Shown: positions 18,961 through 28,311, counted from the stretch's first letter. The stretch is DNA of 64,000 nt from Bacillus sp. A301a_S52 (GCA_024701455.1 JABXYP010000001.1:500001-564000); one strand, 5' to 3'. The notes: a model not told the origin generated them from the letters alone. Program-made: numbers and translations.

Positions 18961-18994
18961 AAAGCTGTGAGGTCAGAAACGGACTCACAGCTTT
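18961..18994 (-). terminator. Intrinsic terminator of the NAD(P)-binding protein gene
   Basis: AAAGCTGTGAG and CTCACAGCTTT pair perfectly (11 bp), with a T-rich run on the minus strand. It lies 26 bases after the stop codon. Confidence 0.8.
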
Positions 18995-19019
18995 GAAGTG
19001 ATGATGTAGTATTGAAACT

Positions 19020-19661
19020 CTACTGAGCCTCACCGACAACAGTAAAACGCTCATTAATATGCTCTGGATTCTCAATGTTATCGACAATGGCAATGGCATA
19101 ATCTGCATAACTAATATAGCTATTTCCTTGTGAATTTAAAATCACATGGTCTTTCCCTTTTTCATAGGAGCCAGTGCGTTTACCATTAGGGTCGAAAAAG
19201 CCAGCAGGGCTTACAAATGTCCATGTAAGACCTGTTTCATTCAATAGCTCATTAAAGGCAATTCGCATATTGGAAGCGGTGGCCATTGCTATCTCTGGGA
19301 AATCTGGTGTATCAATAAGTTGTGTTTGCATGTCTTCATCTACATACAGTGTTCCCGCTCCGCCAACAATGATTAAACGAGTGTCAGGAGCTCCTTTAAA
19401 AGCGTTATTTAATACTCTTCCTGCTTCAATATGTTGTTCTTCCTTGCCATGTGGAGGGTTGAACGCATTAACGACAACATCGAAGTTTTTAATGTCCTCG
19501 GTTGTGATATCAAAAATATCTTTCTCAACAACATTTACATCAGGTTCTGTCACTTTTGATGGATTTCTTACAAGTGCTGTAACAGTGTGTCCTCTATCTA
19601 ACGCTTCTTTCATAATGAGACTGCCAGACTTCCCACTAGCACCAATAATTGCAATTTTCAT
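19020..19661 (-). CDS. NAD(P)H-binding oxidoreductase, YwnB-like (atypical SDR)
   Basis: A 213-residue protein with an N-terminal Rossmann motif IAIIGASGKSGSLIMKEA, the NADP-preferring VRNPSK segment, and the SPAGFFDPNGKRTG block typical of NmrA/YwnB-like proteins. These bind NAD(P)H and reduce small electrophiles or act as redox sensors. The second ATG (19661) was chosen because AAGGAGGT is nine bases upstream. ATG 19667 would be too close. Two palindromic operators lie upstream and an Rrf2-type regulator gene is next to it, matching the ywnA-ywnB pairing of Bacillus subtilis. It has its own terminator. Confidence 0.87.
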   Translation of the reverse strand: MKIAIIGASGKSGSLIMKEALDRGHTVTALVRNPSKVTEPDVNVVEKDIFDITTEDIKNFDVVVNAFNPPHGKEEQHIEAGRVLNNAFKGAPDTRLIIVGGAGTLYVDEDMQTQLIDTPDFPEIAMATASNMRIAFNELLNETGLTWTFVSPAGFFDPNGKRTGSYEKGKDHVILNSQGNSYISYADYAIAIVDNIENPEHINERFTVVGEAQ

Positions 19662-19771
19662 GTACATAGTACCTCCTTGAGTTTTTTGAAAGTAGCATAA
19701 AAGTGTGGTTTGACATCATGTTACACATGGAATTTATAGAATTAGGATGTCTACCAAACTCATATACGTTT

Positions 19772-19790
19772 TGTAACTTTTATAGTTACA
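19772..19790. promoter_or_regulatory. Palindromic operator, site 1 (probable Rrf2 regulator target)
   Basis: TGTAACT-TTTAT-AGTTACA is a perfect 7+5+7 palindrome. It recurs at 19830-19846, 57 bp away, between the Rrf2 regulator and the oxidoreductase gene. Confidence 0.65.
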
Positions 19791-19829
19791 GTTTAGTTTG
19801 AAAAATAACCTCACTAAAAAGGAGGTCTA

Positions 19830-19846
19830 GTAACTATTGTAGTTAC
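19830..19846. promoter_or_regulatory. Palindromic operator, site 2
   Basis: GTAACT-ATTGT-AGTTAC has the same half-sites and 5-base spacer as site 1. The pair suggests two regulator dimers controlling the oxidoreductase promoter. Confidence 0.65.
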
Positions 19847-19874
19847 AAGTTGTGATTCTGTCAATTGCTTTGAC

Positions 19875-20288
19875 TTATGTGTTAGCTAATTCTTTAACTA
19901 CATCAGCTAATGTCTGATTAGCTAATTCTTGTTCCATTGCTTGCTGAACGCGCTCAAACGTTTTATCGAGAGTTGCTTGAATGCGGCTTCCTACCTCACA
20001 ATTAGGGTTTGGTTTGTTATGAATAGCAAAGAGCTCATCCTGTGTTTGCACCGCTTTGTAGACCTCTAATAATGTGATATTCTCTGGTAATTTCCTTAAT
20101 TGGGCACCAGGTTGACCAGGTCTAGATGTCATTATGCCAGCTTTTTTTAGCGAGCTGCTGAGTCGTCTCACAACGACAGGGTTAGTATTGACACTACCTG
20201 CAATAAAATCAGAAGACATTGGTTTCTCCTGTTGTGTTGCAACAAGAGCTAATATATGAATCGCGACTGACAAGCGAGTATTTATCAT
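19875..20288 (-). CDS. Rrf2-family transcriptional regulator, YwnA-like
   Basis: A 137-residue winged-helix regulator. It starts NTRLSVAIHILALVA, has the recognition region VVVRRLSSSLKKAGIM, and ends with a dimerisation helix. Only one cysteine (NPNCEVGS) is in the region where Fe-S members such as NsrR carry three, so a cluster is unlikely and redox or electrophile sensing by a single thiol is more plausible. It lies upstream of the oxidoreductase on the same strand, and twin palindromes separate the two genes. The ATG at 20288 follows a GGTGATAAC stretch. Confidence 0.87.
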   Translation of the reverse strand: MINTRLSVAIHILALVATQQEKPMSSDFIAGSVNTNPVVVRRLSSSLKKAGIMTSRPGQPGAQLRKLPENITLLEVYKAVQTQDELFAIHNKPNPNCEVGSRIQATLDKTFERVQQAMEQELANQTLADVVKELANT

Positions 20289-20496
20289 GTTATCACCACC
20301 ATGTCATCATCTTAGTGACGGTTTCCGATTTTGTCAATCCACATGGCTATGAGAATGTAAATTAGGAGGTTTAGTTTTGACGGAGAAATAGAGGTGCCAT
20401 TTCCCTTTAAGTTGATTAAAGAAACATTGTTTGTTTTCATAAGGGCTTCTGCGGTAATGTACAGAGCTAAGTGTTCACCATCTATTTTTCATAGCT

Positions 20497-21054
20497 TCAA
20501 GGTAGAAAATACCGTTTGGCGCCAATATACCTCGGCTTCCAGTAAGGATTGTCCATACTCGTTATAATCACGCCTTTTGAAGAACTGTTGTGAATAAATT
20601 TATTATTGCCAATGTAGATTCCTGCATGCGAGGGACCAGGCTGATACGTTTCAAAAAAGACAACATCACCCGGCTCTGGCACAGAGACTGATTCACCTTC
20701 ATTCCAATATTCACGATGTGTCCGAGAGATAGTTATCCCGTTTTGCTTAAAAACATAGTGAATAAAACCACTACTGTCAAAGCCCTCAGGTGTTGTACCG
20801 CCCCAAACGTAAGGAGAACCAAGTAACCCTTTAGCATCGCTAATTAAACTGTCCGGATTAACAGTTCTGGTGGTGTGTTTCGTATCATTTTTCTCTAAAC
20901 TTTTCATTTCTATTAAACCTGTATTCAGTGTTGTGTATATTTTTGGGTTCTCCATGTATAGGCATTTGTTTTCGTGGGTGTCATAATCGTTGATTGTAAG
21001 TTGACTGATGTTCTGGCTCACTAAGATGATAAAAATTAAAGTCGCCTTCATCAT
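20497..21054 (-). CDS. NlpC/P60 family protein with catalytic Cys replaced by Ser
   Basis: A 185-residue exported protein with a hydrophobic N-terminus and a C-terminal NlpC/P60 domain (residues 68-185). These domains are cell-wall endopeptidases cutting gamma-D-Glu to diamino acid bonds. The nucleophile motif, normally D-C-S-G, reads GFDSSGFIHYVF here, so Ser94 replaces Cys (codon AGT versus TGT). The catalytic His is retained in GPSHAGIYIGN (His143), and the rest of the fold looks intact. It may be inactive, bind wall only, or reflect a base error. The ATG at 21054 follows AAAGGAGTG. Confidence 0.84.
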   Translation of the reverse strand: MMKATLIFIILVSQNISQLTINDYDTHENKCLYMENPKIYTTLNTGLIEMKSLEKNDTKHTTRTVNPDSLISDAKGLLGSPYVWGGTTPEGFDSSGFIHYVFKQNGITISRTHREYWNEGESVSVPEPGDVVFFETYQPGPSHAGIYIGNNKFIHNSSSKGVIITSMDNPYWKPRYIGAKRYFLP

Positions 21055-21666
21055 ATTTGTCTATACACTCCTTTTTGTCCCCCACTTGTTTGAATGAAGA
21101 AGTAGTTCGCTAATCTTCATATTTTCTTCAAAAAACAGCACTATAGTAAATGATGTCCGTCATCATTATCATTATTGGCTATTTATATTTTAAGTATGTG
21201 GACCAATTTCTAATACATCATGTACTTGTAAAAGCAACTTATTCATTGGTTTACCACTCCAGAAGGGCATTTCTGTGCAGGCTCACCTTCAGCTAAATGA
21301 GGTTGGGTCATAACTGGCTATCATTCATTCTTAAAGTATTAAATGGTTTTTAAGGTGGTGAGGTGATGGGGCAAGGGTGTTCCTATATGAGTTTGTAGCG
21401 TACTGTAGTCGTTTAAGAAAAAGTTGACGGCTGATACTGAACTATGAAAACAAACGTGTACAAAAAATTGAAAAGAAGCGCGATGTTTTCGGGTAATTAG
21501 TTGCAAGGCAAAGCTAAAGTGACCACTGAGGAATATGTTGTTTTCTCTCTAGTCTTTAAAAAATTCACTATTTGAAGGATTGTTTTATCAGTTGTTATTT
21601 ATGAAGTGAATAATGGCTTATTCTACTGTTAATAAAAGGTACAAATTAAATGAAGGAGGAATGACA
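21055..21666. other. Intergenic stretch, nothing assigned
   Basis: About 600 bases between divergent genes. A 48-codon open frame from about 21146 lacks a ribosome binding site. Promoters for the NlpC/P60 and lipoprotein genes must lie here but no clear pair was picked. Confidence 0.4.
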
Positions 21667-22953
21667 ATGGGTAAAAAAAGAAGGTTAACCTTTGTTACTT
21701 TAACATTACTACTTATCATGTCGGCATGTGCAAACCCTAACGAGGAGGTAAGTCCTGACGAAAAAAACGAAAATGAAACTCATGATATGGAACAGAATAA
21801 TAAGCAACAAAATGAGATGGATGTAAATGATCATGGCCATCATGAGGATCAGCATCATGAGTTTGCTTCACCTCCTGATAAAATGAATCCTTTGGCTGAT
21901 GAAAGTGTGCACCATGCACAAACCAAAAATGTGACGAGACTTGATACAGAATCTGAACTAACTATGTCCCTCTATGTGTCACAGCTTATTTGGCCAGCTA
22001 CTCATGATGAAAATCGCCCTAATACAGTGATTCTCGCACCACTTGATGATTGGCAAAAAGCGCTTGTAAGCACAACATTAATTCATCATCCTAATGATGG
22101 GCCAATTTTATTTATGGAAGATGGTCAAATTGAAGAAGGGGTAGCTCAAGAAATTGAAAGACTTCAGCCTAAAGGAAATAATGAAGGGGTTGAATTGATG
22201 GTGATAGGGGACATGTCTGAAGAGACACGCTCTCAGCTGGAGACTTACCGCATTGAAGAGCTTAATGCGGACAATAATGCCGCTTTTGCTGCAAAGGTTG
22301 ATCAGTATTTTTCAGACATTATTCAAGAGACACCGAATGCTGTTTTGATCGGTTCCTCTGAGGAAGACGCTCAGCACTATACAGTGATTGCCGGTAATTG
22401 GATTGCCCATATGAATGAGTCTTTACTATATGTAGACGCAAATGGCTTACCCGATGAAACACGAGAAGCACTTGAAAAACGAGGTGGCGAAGCGGCTATG
22501 TACGTACTAGGAGATGAAGAGGCCATCAGTGACGAAACATTGACTGAATTGGCTGAATTTGGGGAAGTAGAGCGTATAGCAGGTAACACTCCTGAACAAA
22601 TGGCTATTGAATTTGCAAAATATCGTGATGAAGATACACATGTGGGGTGGGGGCAAACAACCCCAGGTCATGGCTTTAGTTTTGTGTCAGCTGACAAGCC
22701 GGAGATGGCCATTGCAGGGGCTTCCTTAGGCCATTTAGGGAAACATGCGCCACTTATTTGGCTAGAAAATAATAAGATAAGTGATGACCTTTTTGACTAT
22801 TTAGCTGAAGTAAGGCCCACATTTGAAGATAACCCTATGGCTGGTCCTTATAATCATTCGTATTTATTAGCTGACCAGACGATGGTGCCTTTTCAAGTCC
22901 AAGGAATTTTAGACGAAAAGCTTGAAATTTCCGGAGCACACGGGGATCATTAA
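21667..22953 (+). CDS. Lipoprotein with cell-wall-binding repeat 2 (CWB2)-like domains
   Basis: A 428-residue lipoprotein: signal peptide with lipobox MSAC, then an acidic and His-rich linker (DHGHHEDQHH) that could bind divalent metals. Two lobes follow that look like CWB2 domains (NTVILAPLDDWQKALVSTTL near the first; NAVLIGSSEEDAQHYTVIAG near the second). CWB2 domains attach proteins to the wall through anionic polymers. The start ATG at 21667 is chosen because AAGGAGG lies upstream; the ATG at 21661 is too near. A terminator separates it from the following two-component genes, which may respond to the same envelope signal. Confidence 0.75.
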   Translation: MGKKRRLTFVTLTLLLIMSACANPNEEVSPDEKNENETHDMEQNNKQQNEMDVNDHGHHEDQHHEFASPPDKMNPLADESVHHAQTKNVTRLDTESELTMSLYVSQLIWPATHDENRPNTVILAPLDDWQKALVSTTLIHHPNDGPILFMEDGQIEEGVAQEIERLQPKGNNEGVELMVIGDMSEETRSQLETYRIEELNADNNAAFAAKVDQYFSDIIQETPNAVLIGSSEEDAQHYTVIAGNWIAHMNESLLYVDANGLPDETREALEKRGGEAAMYVLGDEEAISDETLTELAEFGEVERIAGNTPEQMAIEFAKYRDEDTHVGWGQTTPGHGFSFVSADKPEMAIAGASLGHLGKHAPLIWLENNKISDDLFDYLAEVRPTFEDNPMAGPYNHSYLLADQTMVPFQVQGILDEKLEISGAHGDH

Positions 22954-22964
22954 AATAAGGTATG

Positions 22965-22995
22965 AAGGCTCAATCTACAAGAGAGAGCCTTTTTA
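22965..22995 (+). terminator. Intrinsic terminator after the CWB2-like lipoprotein gene
   Basis: AAGGCTC and GAGCCTT form a 7-bp stem followed by a TTTTTATT tract, 12 bases after the stop codon. Confidence 0.8.
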
Positions 22996-23053
22996 TTAAG
23001 CGTGAAACATCAAAAGGAACTTGTTTGACAGAAAATAAAAGGAGGACATATGA

Positions 23054-23761
23054 ATGACAGGAAAAAATATTTTAATCGTTGATGATGAAGGTGAAATGCG
23101 TCTATTAATAAAGCTTTGTCTAAGTAAAGAAAATTATACGACACTAGAAGCTACTAATGGCTTGGAAGCGTTAAACATTATTAGAGAGAACGATATCCAC
23201 CTTGTATTATTAGATATTATGATGCCGCAAATTGATGGATTTGAATTGTTAAAAGCGATGAGAGAAGAACTTGATAAGCGTACACCTGTCATTCTTATAT
23301 CAGCATTAGGGGACACTGACAGGGTGGTTAAAGGCTTACAATTAGGTGCCGATGACTACATTGTGAAACCATTTGAGCCAAAGGAATTGGTAGCTAGAAT
23401 CACGTCTGTCATTAGAAGGTCCTTTATTCAAAGAGACACTGATTATTCGTTTGAAATAGCAGGGATACATTTTTTTCCTAATAAATATGAGATCACATAT
23501 AATGATAAATCAATGGTAATGACAAAAAAAGAGTTCTCGATTTTACAACGTCTCGCTTCTAATCCAGGTCGAGTTTATAGTCGAGAACAGATTTTAGACC
23601 TTGAATGGGACATGGGCTACGATGGGGATTTACGAACAGTAGATGCTCATATTAAAAATATCCGGGAAAAGTTGAAAAGTGAAGGATATAATAAAGAAAT
23701 TATTGAGACGGTATGGGGAGTCGGTTATAAGGTGATAGAAGATGATAAACACATTGATTAG
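23054..23761 (+). CDS. OmpR/PhoB-family response regulator
   Basis: A 235-residue two-domain regulator. The receiver domain has Asp54 as phospho-acceptor (LLDIMMP), acidic pair Asp10-Asp11, and Lys105 in VKPFEP. The C-terminal winged helix (residues 138-230) ends with ETVWGVGYKV, as in OmpR-type DNA-binding domains. The ATG at 23054 follows AAAGGAGGAC. The end overlaps the histidine kinase start by 20 bp, so the pair is translationally coupled. The signal and regulon are unknown. Confidence 0.93.
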   Translation: MTGKNILIVDDEGEMRLLIKLCLSKENYTTLEATNGLEALNIIRENDIHLVLLDIMMPQIDGFELLKAMREELDKRTPVILISALGDTDRVVKGLQLGADDYIVKPFEPKELVARITSVIRRSFIQRDTDYSFEIAGIHFFPNKYEITYNDKSMVMTKKEFSILQRLASNPGRVYSREQILDLEWDMGYDGDLRTVDAHIKNIREKLKSEGYNKEIIETVWGVGYKVIEDDKHID

Positions 23762-25187
23762 GGCGGTGAAACAAAGCCTTGCGAAGAAAATCACGACATG
23801 GGTGATGGCTGTATTGATGGTGCTCGTTCTTTTAATAGTGGGTGGTGCTCATTGGATAACGACAAATTTCTATCAAGAGCATCTTGAGAATGAAGTGGAG
23901 GAGCGGTTACGTGCTCATGCAGAAATTCTTTTAGCAGAACAGCGGGGAGAGGATATTTATCACTACTTGAATCAATTAGAATCTGGTAAAAATAGTTATT
24001 TGATTATGACAGATAGTGAAGGACAGCTGGTTTTTGCTACAGATAATGTGTTAACTGCATTTATAGAAGATTATTTAGAGTTTATCGAGACAGCTAAAGG
24101 GAGGCTTGAGACTGAGGACGAAGACGTGGTGATAGACGAGGTAAAGATGCAAATGGCATTCCATATTCCTCATGTGTGGGGGGCGGCTGTCATTCGCAAT
24201 GATGAAGGGGAAGCCACGGGGTATGTGTTTATTGATCAAGATACCGAAGAGTTAAACAGTGCTCGATTAAAGCTCCTACTTCTTTTGGTCGTGATGGGAG
24301 CGATAACGTTGGGGGTTGGTTACGTCCTAGTTTCATATTTAACCCGCAAAATATCAAATCCTCTAAATGAAATGAGTCAACGTACTGAAGATATTGCTAA
24401 AGGAGATTTTGATATTGAGCTGCATGTGACTGGTAAAGATGAAGTAGGTAGGCTTGGTGAAAATATTCGACAAATGACAATCCAATTAAAAGAGTTTAGA
24501 GATTCAAGAAGGCAATTTATTTCTCATATTTCCCATGATTTAAGAACGCCAATTACGTATATTAAAGGCTATTCAGCATTAATGAAAGATGCTACTCAGG
24601 TAGAACAGGAAGACTGGCGGCGACACCTCAGTGTCATCTATGAAGAAGCCAAGCGGATGGAAAATCTGGTCAGTGACCTCTTCTTGTTAACTAAATTAGA
24701 AGAAGGGAAAATTCAATTAGAAGTGGCGCCACTATATGTTAGAAGCTGGCTGGAAGCTCTGATTGAAAGTCGAGCAATCATGTTCGATCAAAAAGAAATT
24801 ACAGCGTCCTTAGCTATCGACCCTAATCTGGAAAACACTACTGTGATGCTAGACTCGTTTAGAGTGGCTCAAGCATTAATAAATTTATTAGAGAATGCGA
24901 TTCGTTTTACGCCTGTGGGCGGGAAGATCTGCTTAGCGTGTTATCTAGAAGAAGATAACGTTGTTTTTAAAGTCACTGATACAGGTGAAGGTATGGATAA
25001 AAAGACAACAACCTACATTTGGCAAAGGTTTTATAAAGGTGATCCATCACGAAGCCGTAGCAATGGAGGGACTGGTTTAGGTTTGGCCATCGTTAAGCAA
25101 ATTGCTGAGGCGCATGATGGTTCTGTAGATGTGACAAGTGAACCGGGGAAAGGCTCAAGTTTTTATATGTACATAAGAGCGAAGTGA
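23742..25187 (+). CDS. Sensor histidine kinase (HAMP, HisKA, HATPase_c)
   Basis: A 481-residue membrane kinase partnering with the regulator just upstream. Two transmembrane helices (about 17-38 and 177-199) enclose an extracellular sensor of about 135 residues. A HAMP domain follows (TRKISNPLNEM), then HisKA with phospho-accepting His265 in SHISHDLRTP. The ATPase domain shows the N box (NLLENAIRF), G1 (DTGEGMD) and G2 (GGTGLGLAI). A TAAGAGC/GCTCTTA hairpin overlaps the stop codon. The overlap with the regulator gene and the matched order make partnership firm. Confidence 0.93.
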   Translation: MINTLIRAVKQSLAKKITTWVMAVLMVLVLLIVGGAHWITTNFYQEHLENEVEERLRAHAEILLAEQRGEDIYHYLNQLESGKNSYLIMTDSEGQLVFATDNVLTAFIEDYLEFIETAKGRLETEDEDVVIDEVKMQMAFHIPHVWGAAVIRNDEGEATGYVFIDQDTEELNSARLKLLLLLVVMGAITLGVGYVLVSYLTRKISNPLNEMSQRTEDIAKGDFDIELHVTGKDEVGRLGENIRQMTIQLKEFRDSRRQFISHISHDLRTPITYIKGYSALMKDATQVEQEDWRRHLSVIYEEAKRMENLVSDLFLLTKLEEGKIQLEVAPLYVRSWLEALIESRAIMFDQKEITASLAIDPNLENTTVMLDSFRVAQALINLLENAIRFTPVGGKICLACYLEEDNVVFKVTDTGEGMDKKTTTYIWQRFYKGDPSRSRSNGGTGLGLAIVKQIAEAHDGSVDVTSEPGKGSSFYMYIRAK

Positions 25188-26032
25188 CGCTCTTAGTAGG
25201 TGACCAAATAAGCGAGCTCAATAAAAAACATTCATGGAACTGAAACGAAGATCAACTGGCTGTCTTGAGAGAAAATCAACAAACTGATTAGTATTAAAAT
25301 GAAGACACCCAACGAGAAAACAGCATTATCACTAGGACAGGTACTAATCATTTTTCAGTCATGAGTTAGCTGGTTGGGTCCTCCTTTAATGACGTGTGAT
25401 TTTTTCGTTTAATGGACGGCATTTTCGGATAATAAAACAAGTACATAGGACAGGAAGGAGATAAATGTTGGCTCAAACTAATTATGTGAGGTTAATGACA
25501 GACAACATTAAACGGTTATATTAAACTTTATCTTCCCTGTTTTGATGCCTGTTTAAAAGAAAGCGAAATGAACATGTGGTTGAGTGTGTATACGTTCTTG
25601 ATCGGCCATGTGTTGAAGTGTGTTCGCACCCCAAACAAATATTAGAATGATGAAGACCATATACTCATGAGATCATTCTGATTTATGATTTCAATACAAG
25701 AAGTACGTTCATAGTCATTATTAAAGCGAGCTAATATTCTGATTCACTCAACGACAAATCAGTGGGAAAAGAACGAAAACGCCATTGATTGAAGGTAGGT
25801 TTTATGTGTAAGAAGAGTGCCGTAAAGTAATGGTGTAGCATGGGGGGAAATTAGGTTCTTTACAAAAGGAGAAGCCTAGTGGTATTAAACATTTGTTTAA
25901 GTTTAAGTCGGACTCGCAACATTATATGGCAGTGTCCTTATTCAATGTTTATGATCCGTGGTCAGTCTTTAAACTTTTTTCATATTTATCTCCTAAACTC
26001 ACAGTTATAATCAGCTTTTGAGGAGGATCATT
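25188..26032. other. Intergenic stretch with an R1 remnant and a possible micro-ORF
   Basis: About 850 bases. It contains an R1 copy at 25718-25805. At about 25464 an AAGGAGATAA site precedes a 19-20 codon frame starting MLAQTNYVRL, too short to call as a gene and possibly a remnant start. Nothing else was assigned. Confidence 0.4.
25718..25805 (+). repeat. R1 interspersed repeat, copy 6 (3' part)
   Basis: It begins ATTATTAAAGCGAGCTAAT and ends GAAGGTAGGTTTTAT. Hairpin 2 is present (AATCAGTGG and CCATTGATT) while hairpin 1 is missing except for its tail. Confidence 0.7.
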
Positions 26033-26365
26033 ATGGAGAACGCACATCACTTGATGCTTATAAATACACATTTAACGTGTACGTTCAGTCGACATCAGAC
26101 TGTTCGTCTGCCCTACGCACTCAGAAAGAAACTTCCATTCCTACAAAGGGAGTCTGTCTCGGTTATTTTTGGTGATAATCGCGATGAAATAAAAATTGTT
26201 CGTCCTGGGCCTGAATCGTATCATAATGAGATGAGCGTAAACAAAAATGGGACAATCCGAATTCCCTCAGAAATTAAAAAATTTATGAGTATTAAAGAGG
26301 AAGATGAGCTGTCCATTTTTTTGTTTCATGATCATGAAGGATTGGTCCTTTACAGGTCCCAATAG
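26033..26365 (+). CDS. AbrB/MazE-like domain protein of unknown role
   Basis: A 110-residue basic protein. The second half (VNKNGTIRIPSEIKKFMSI, then EEDELSIFLF) matches the swapped-hairpin AbrB/SpoVT fold, which binds DNA as a dimer. The first half may be a second degenerate copy (RHQTVRLPYALRKKL). The start ATG at 26033 follows GAGGAGG; an upstream in-frame TTG at 26018 overlaps that site. Transition-state regulators of this fold control stationary-phase genes. No target is visible. Confidence 0.65.
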   Translation: MENAHHLMLINTHLTCTFSRHQTVRLPYALRKKLPFLQRESVSVIFGDNRDEIKIVRPGPESYHNEMSVNKNGTIRIPSEIKKFMSIKEEDELSIFLFHDHEGLVLYRSQ

Positions 26366-26502
26366 TGGATGATGCCTCCAATTCTTGTCAGATGATCTGA
26401 CTTGTTTGTAAGCTACGGGTAATCTAACAAAAAACCCCTAAAGACTCTTTGCTTTTTCCGAAGGGTAAATTAGAGACGCTTTTACAGGCAGGGGGCATTG
26501 TA

Positions 26503-27642
26503 TTGGATAGATCAAATGTCATAAAAGAAATTTATTGGTTGCGGGCTATAGCGTGTCTTGCGGTCGTGTTAACTCATAGTATTACGACAACGTTATCTCA
26601 TTATGTGGATACAATGAATCAATTAGAAGAATATCTATTAATTGCTTTAAGATTTATTTTTCTATTTGGCACCCCTGCTTTTGTTTTTATTTCGGAGTTT
26701 TTGCTTTCCTATTCTTATTCCAATGGTGTACCAAAAGGTTTTTTTGTAAAGCGGATTAAGTTTTTGTTAGTCCCTTTTATTTTTATGGGCGTTGTTTTCG
26801 CTACTATAACGACGAATATAGGCGGTTCATTTACTAATCAGGTCATTCTAAATCTCTTTATGGGAGGCTATACAGGTTATTTTGTTCTTGTCATTTTTCA
26901 GTTTTATGTGTTACATGTGTTGATAGAGAAGCGTTTACAGGTATGGTCGCCACGATTAGTGTTGGTAGGTTCATTTATCATAAATGTGGCTTATTTGTCA
27001 TTCTTTCACTTTACTCCACCCCCAGCCTCTGGGCTAGGTGAGTACTTTTGGCAGAGAGGTCATTGGCTACCTGTCTTCGGTTGGTTGTTTTATTTTACAG
27101 CTGGCTATTACAGTGGTAAGCATTACCACATCCTCATAGAAAAATTAAAGCGTTATAAACAGTATGTGTACGTGCTCCCATTTCTCATTACTGTGCCCAT
27201 TTTCGGACTCGTTCGCATCGACATATTATCTGTTGTCTCCTCAAAAAGAATTGATTACGTCCTGTTTACGACAGCAGTTATAGCGTTTATTTTACTTATC
27301 GCATCCCAAGTGAATAAGACGCCTTCACTTATACTCATCATTAGCAAATACTCTTTTAATATTTATTTGTTGCACACGGTCTTCCTTCATTTTATGCCTC
27401 AAATAAATCTTATACATCCTTTTCTGTACTTAATTATTGCGACGGTAGCATGTATAGGATTGTCTATCTTAGTTGTTAAATTAACATCAATTCTCCCATT
27501 TAGGAGTTATTTATTCGGGAAGACGCTACCTGTCCCGTTAAACACTTGGTCACCTTTAGATTGGAGAAAACAGGAGCAAGTATCAGGTAGTCTTAAAAAT
27601 TTAAACGGTTTAAAGCGATCAGCTTGGAACACGAAACGTTAA
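26503..27642 (+). CDS. Acyltransferase family 3 membrane protein
   Basis: A 379-residue integral membrane protein with about ten hydrophobic helices. The N-terminal block EIYWLRAIACLAVVLTHS contains the R-A-x-A-x-x-x-V-x-x-x-H core expected for acyltransferase-3 enzymes, which transfer acetyl or other acyl groups to sugars or wall polymers (OatA, YfiQ relatives). The TTG at 26503 was chosen because a GGGGG site lies about seven bases upstream; the longer open frame from 26449 lacks one. An intrinsic terminator overlaps the stop codon. The acceptor is unknown. Confidence 0.87.
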   Translation: MDRSNVIKEIYWLRAIACLAVVLTHSITTTLSHYVDTMNQLEEYLLIALRFIFLFGTPAFVFISEFLLSYSYSNGVPKGFFVKRIKFLLVPFIFMGVVFATITTNIGGSFTNQVILNLFMGGYTGYFVLVIFQFYVLHVLIEKRLQVWSPRLVLVGSFIINVAYLSFFHFTPPPASGLGEYFWQRGHWLPVFGWLFYFTAGYYSGKHYHILIEKLKRYKQYVYVLPFLITVPIFGLVRIDILSVVSSKRIDYVLFTTAVIAFILLIASQVNKTPSLILIISKYSFNIYLLHTVFLHFMPQINLIHPFLYLIIATVACIGLSILVVKLTSILPFRSYLFGKTLPVPLNTWSPLDWRKQEQVSGSLKNLNGLKRSAWNTKR

Positions 27643-27663
27643 TTTAAATGTTTCGTGTTTTTT
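27629..27663 (+). terminator. Intrinsic terminator of the acyltransferase gene
   Basis: ACACGAAAC and GTTTCGTGT form a 9-bp stem with the stop codon in the loop, followed by TTTTTT. An R1 repeat begins within the T-tract. Confidence 0.85.
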
Positions 27664-27772
27664 GTCACAGATAACTGTCCGTAAACCTCTCGGCTCAAAA
27701 TAGAGAGGAGAGTTAAATCTATTAAGGTGTAGCTAACGGCCGCACATATCCTAATTGAAGGTTCATTTTATG
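27661..27772 (+). repeat. R1 interspersed repeat, copy 7 (short form)
   Basis: It begins TTTGTCACAGATAACTGTCCG directly in a terminator T-tract and ends GAAGGTTCATTTTATG. Hairpin 2 is absent (ATCCTAATTGAAGG junction). Confidence 0.8.
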
Positions 27773-27863
27773 TGAAACGATGTTATCCTTATTACATATT
27801 AGTAACTTACTAGAAATAACGAGTCATCTTATAAATAACGAAGATTTAGGAGGCTTAGCACAT

Positions 27864-28187
27864 ATGCAGTTCACCCACGTAAAAATTGAAGTCCTTATGC
27901 CAGAAGGATACATCGCATTATTGAGAAATAAATTAAATGAAGCAGCTGTCATTACGCAAGGGAATTATGATCATGTTATCTCATATTCCCATGTTCATGG
28001 TTATTGGAGACCGTTGGAAGGTGCTGTACCATTTGCAGGGAAAGAAGGGGAAATCTCTCACGGAACAGAGTGCCTTGTCACATTTAAAACCCACTGTAAC
28101 AACGTGCCAGCTGTTAAAGAAATCATTGAAAACATCCACCCTTATGAGGAGCCAGTTTATCATGTGATTCCCCTGATGGACGTGTGA
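27864..28187 (+). CDS. YqfO/NIF3-associated small domain protein (CutA-like fold)
   Basis: A 107-residue protein with a start like FTHVKIEVLMPEGYIALLRN and an end HPYEEPVYHVIPL. This pattern matches the stand-alone version of the domain inserted in YqfO/NIF3 proteins, which has a CutA-like ferredoxin fold. The HPYEEP motif is diagnostic for this domain. The function is not established; metal binding or a regulatory role is proposed for the family. The ATG at 27864 follows AGGAGG with a 10-base spacer. Confidence 0.75.
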   Translation: MQFTHVKIEVLMPEGYIALLRNKLNEAAVITQGNYDHVISYSHVHGYWRPLEGAVPFAGKEGEISHGTECLVTFKTHCNNVPAVKEIIENIHPYEEPVYHVIPLMDV

Positions 28188-28311
28188 TCTTTTATTAAAA
28201 AGAAGGTTTTTAAATGTTAAGGAAGAATATTAACTATATACTTACGTTGCTAAAGTAATTAGTAGTCATTCAGAATACTCGCTAACTGAACTAGATATGA
28301 GGAGGAGACGA

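Noticed and set aside
21146..21300. 48-codon hydrophobic frame starting MMSVIIII
   Set aside because: No ribosome binding site and no recognisable family.
25464..25523. About 20-codon frame with an AAGGAGATAA site
   Set aside because: Too short and not recognised; could be a remnant start, so it is only mentioned in the intergenic note.
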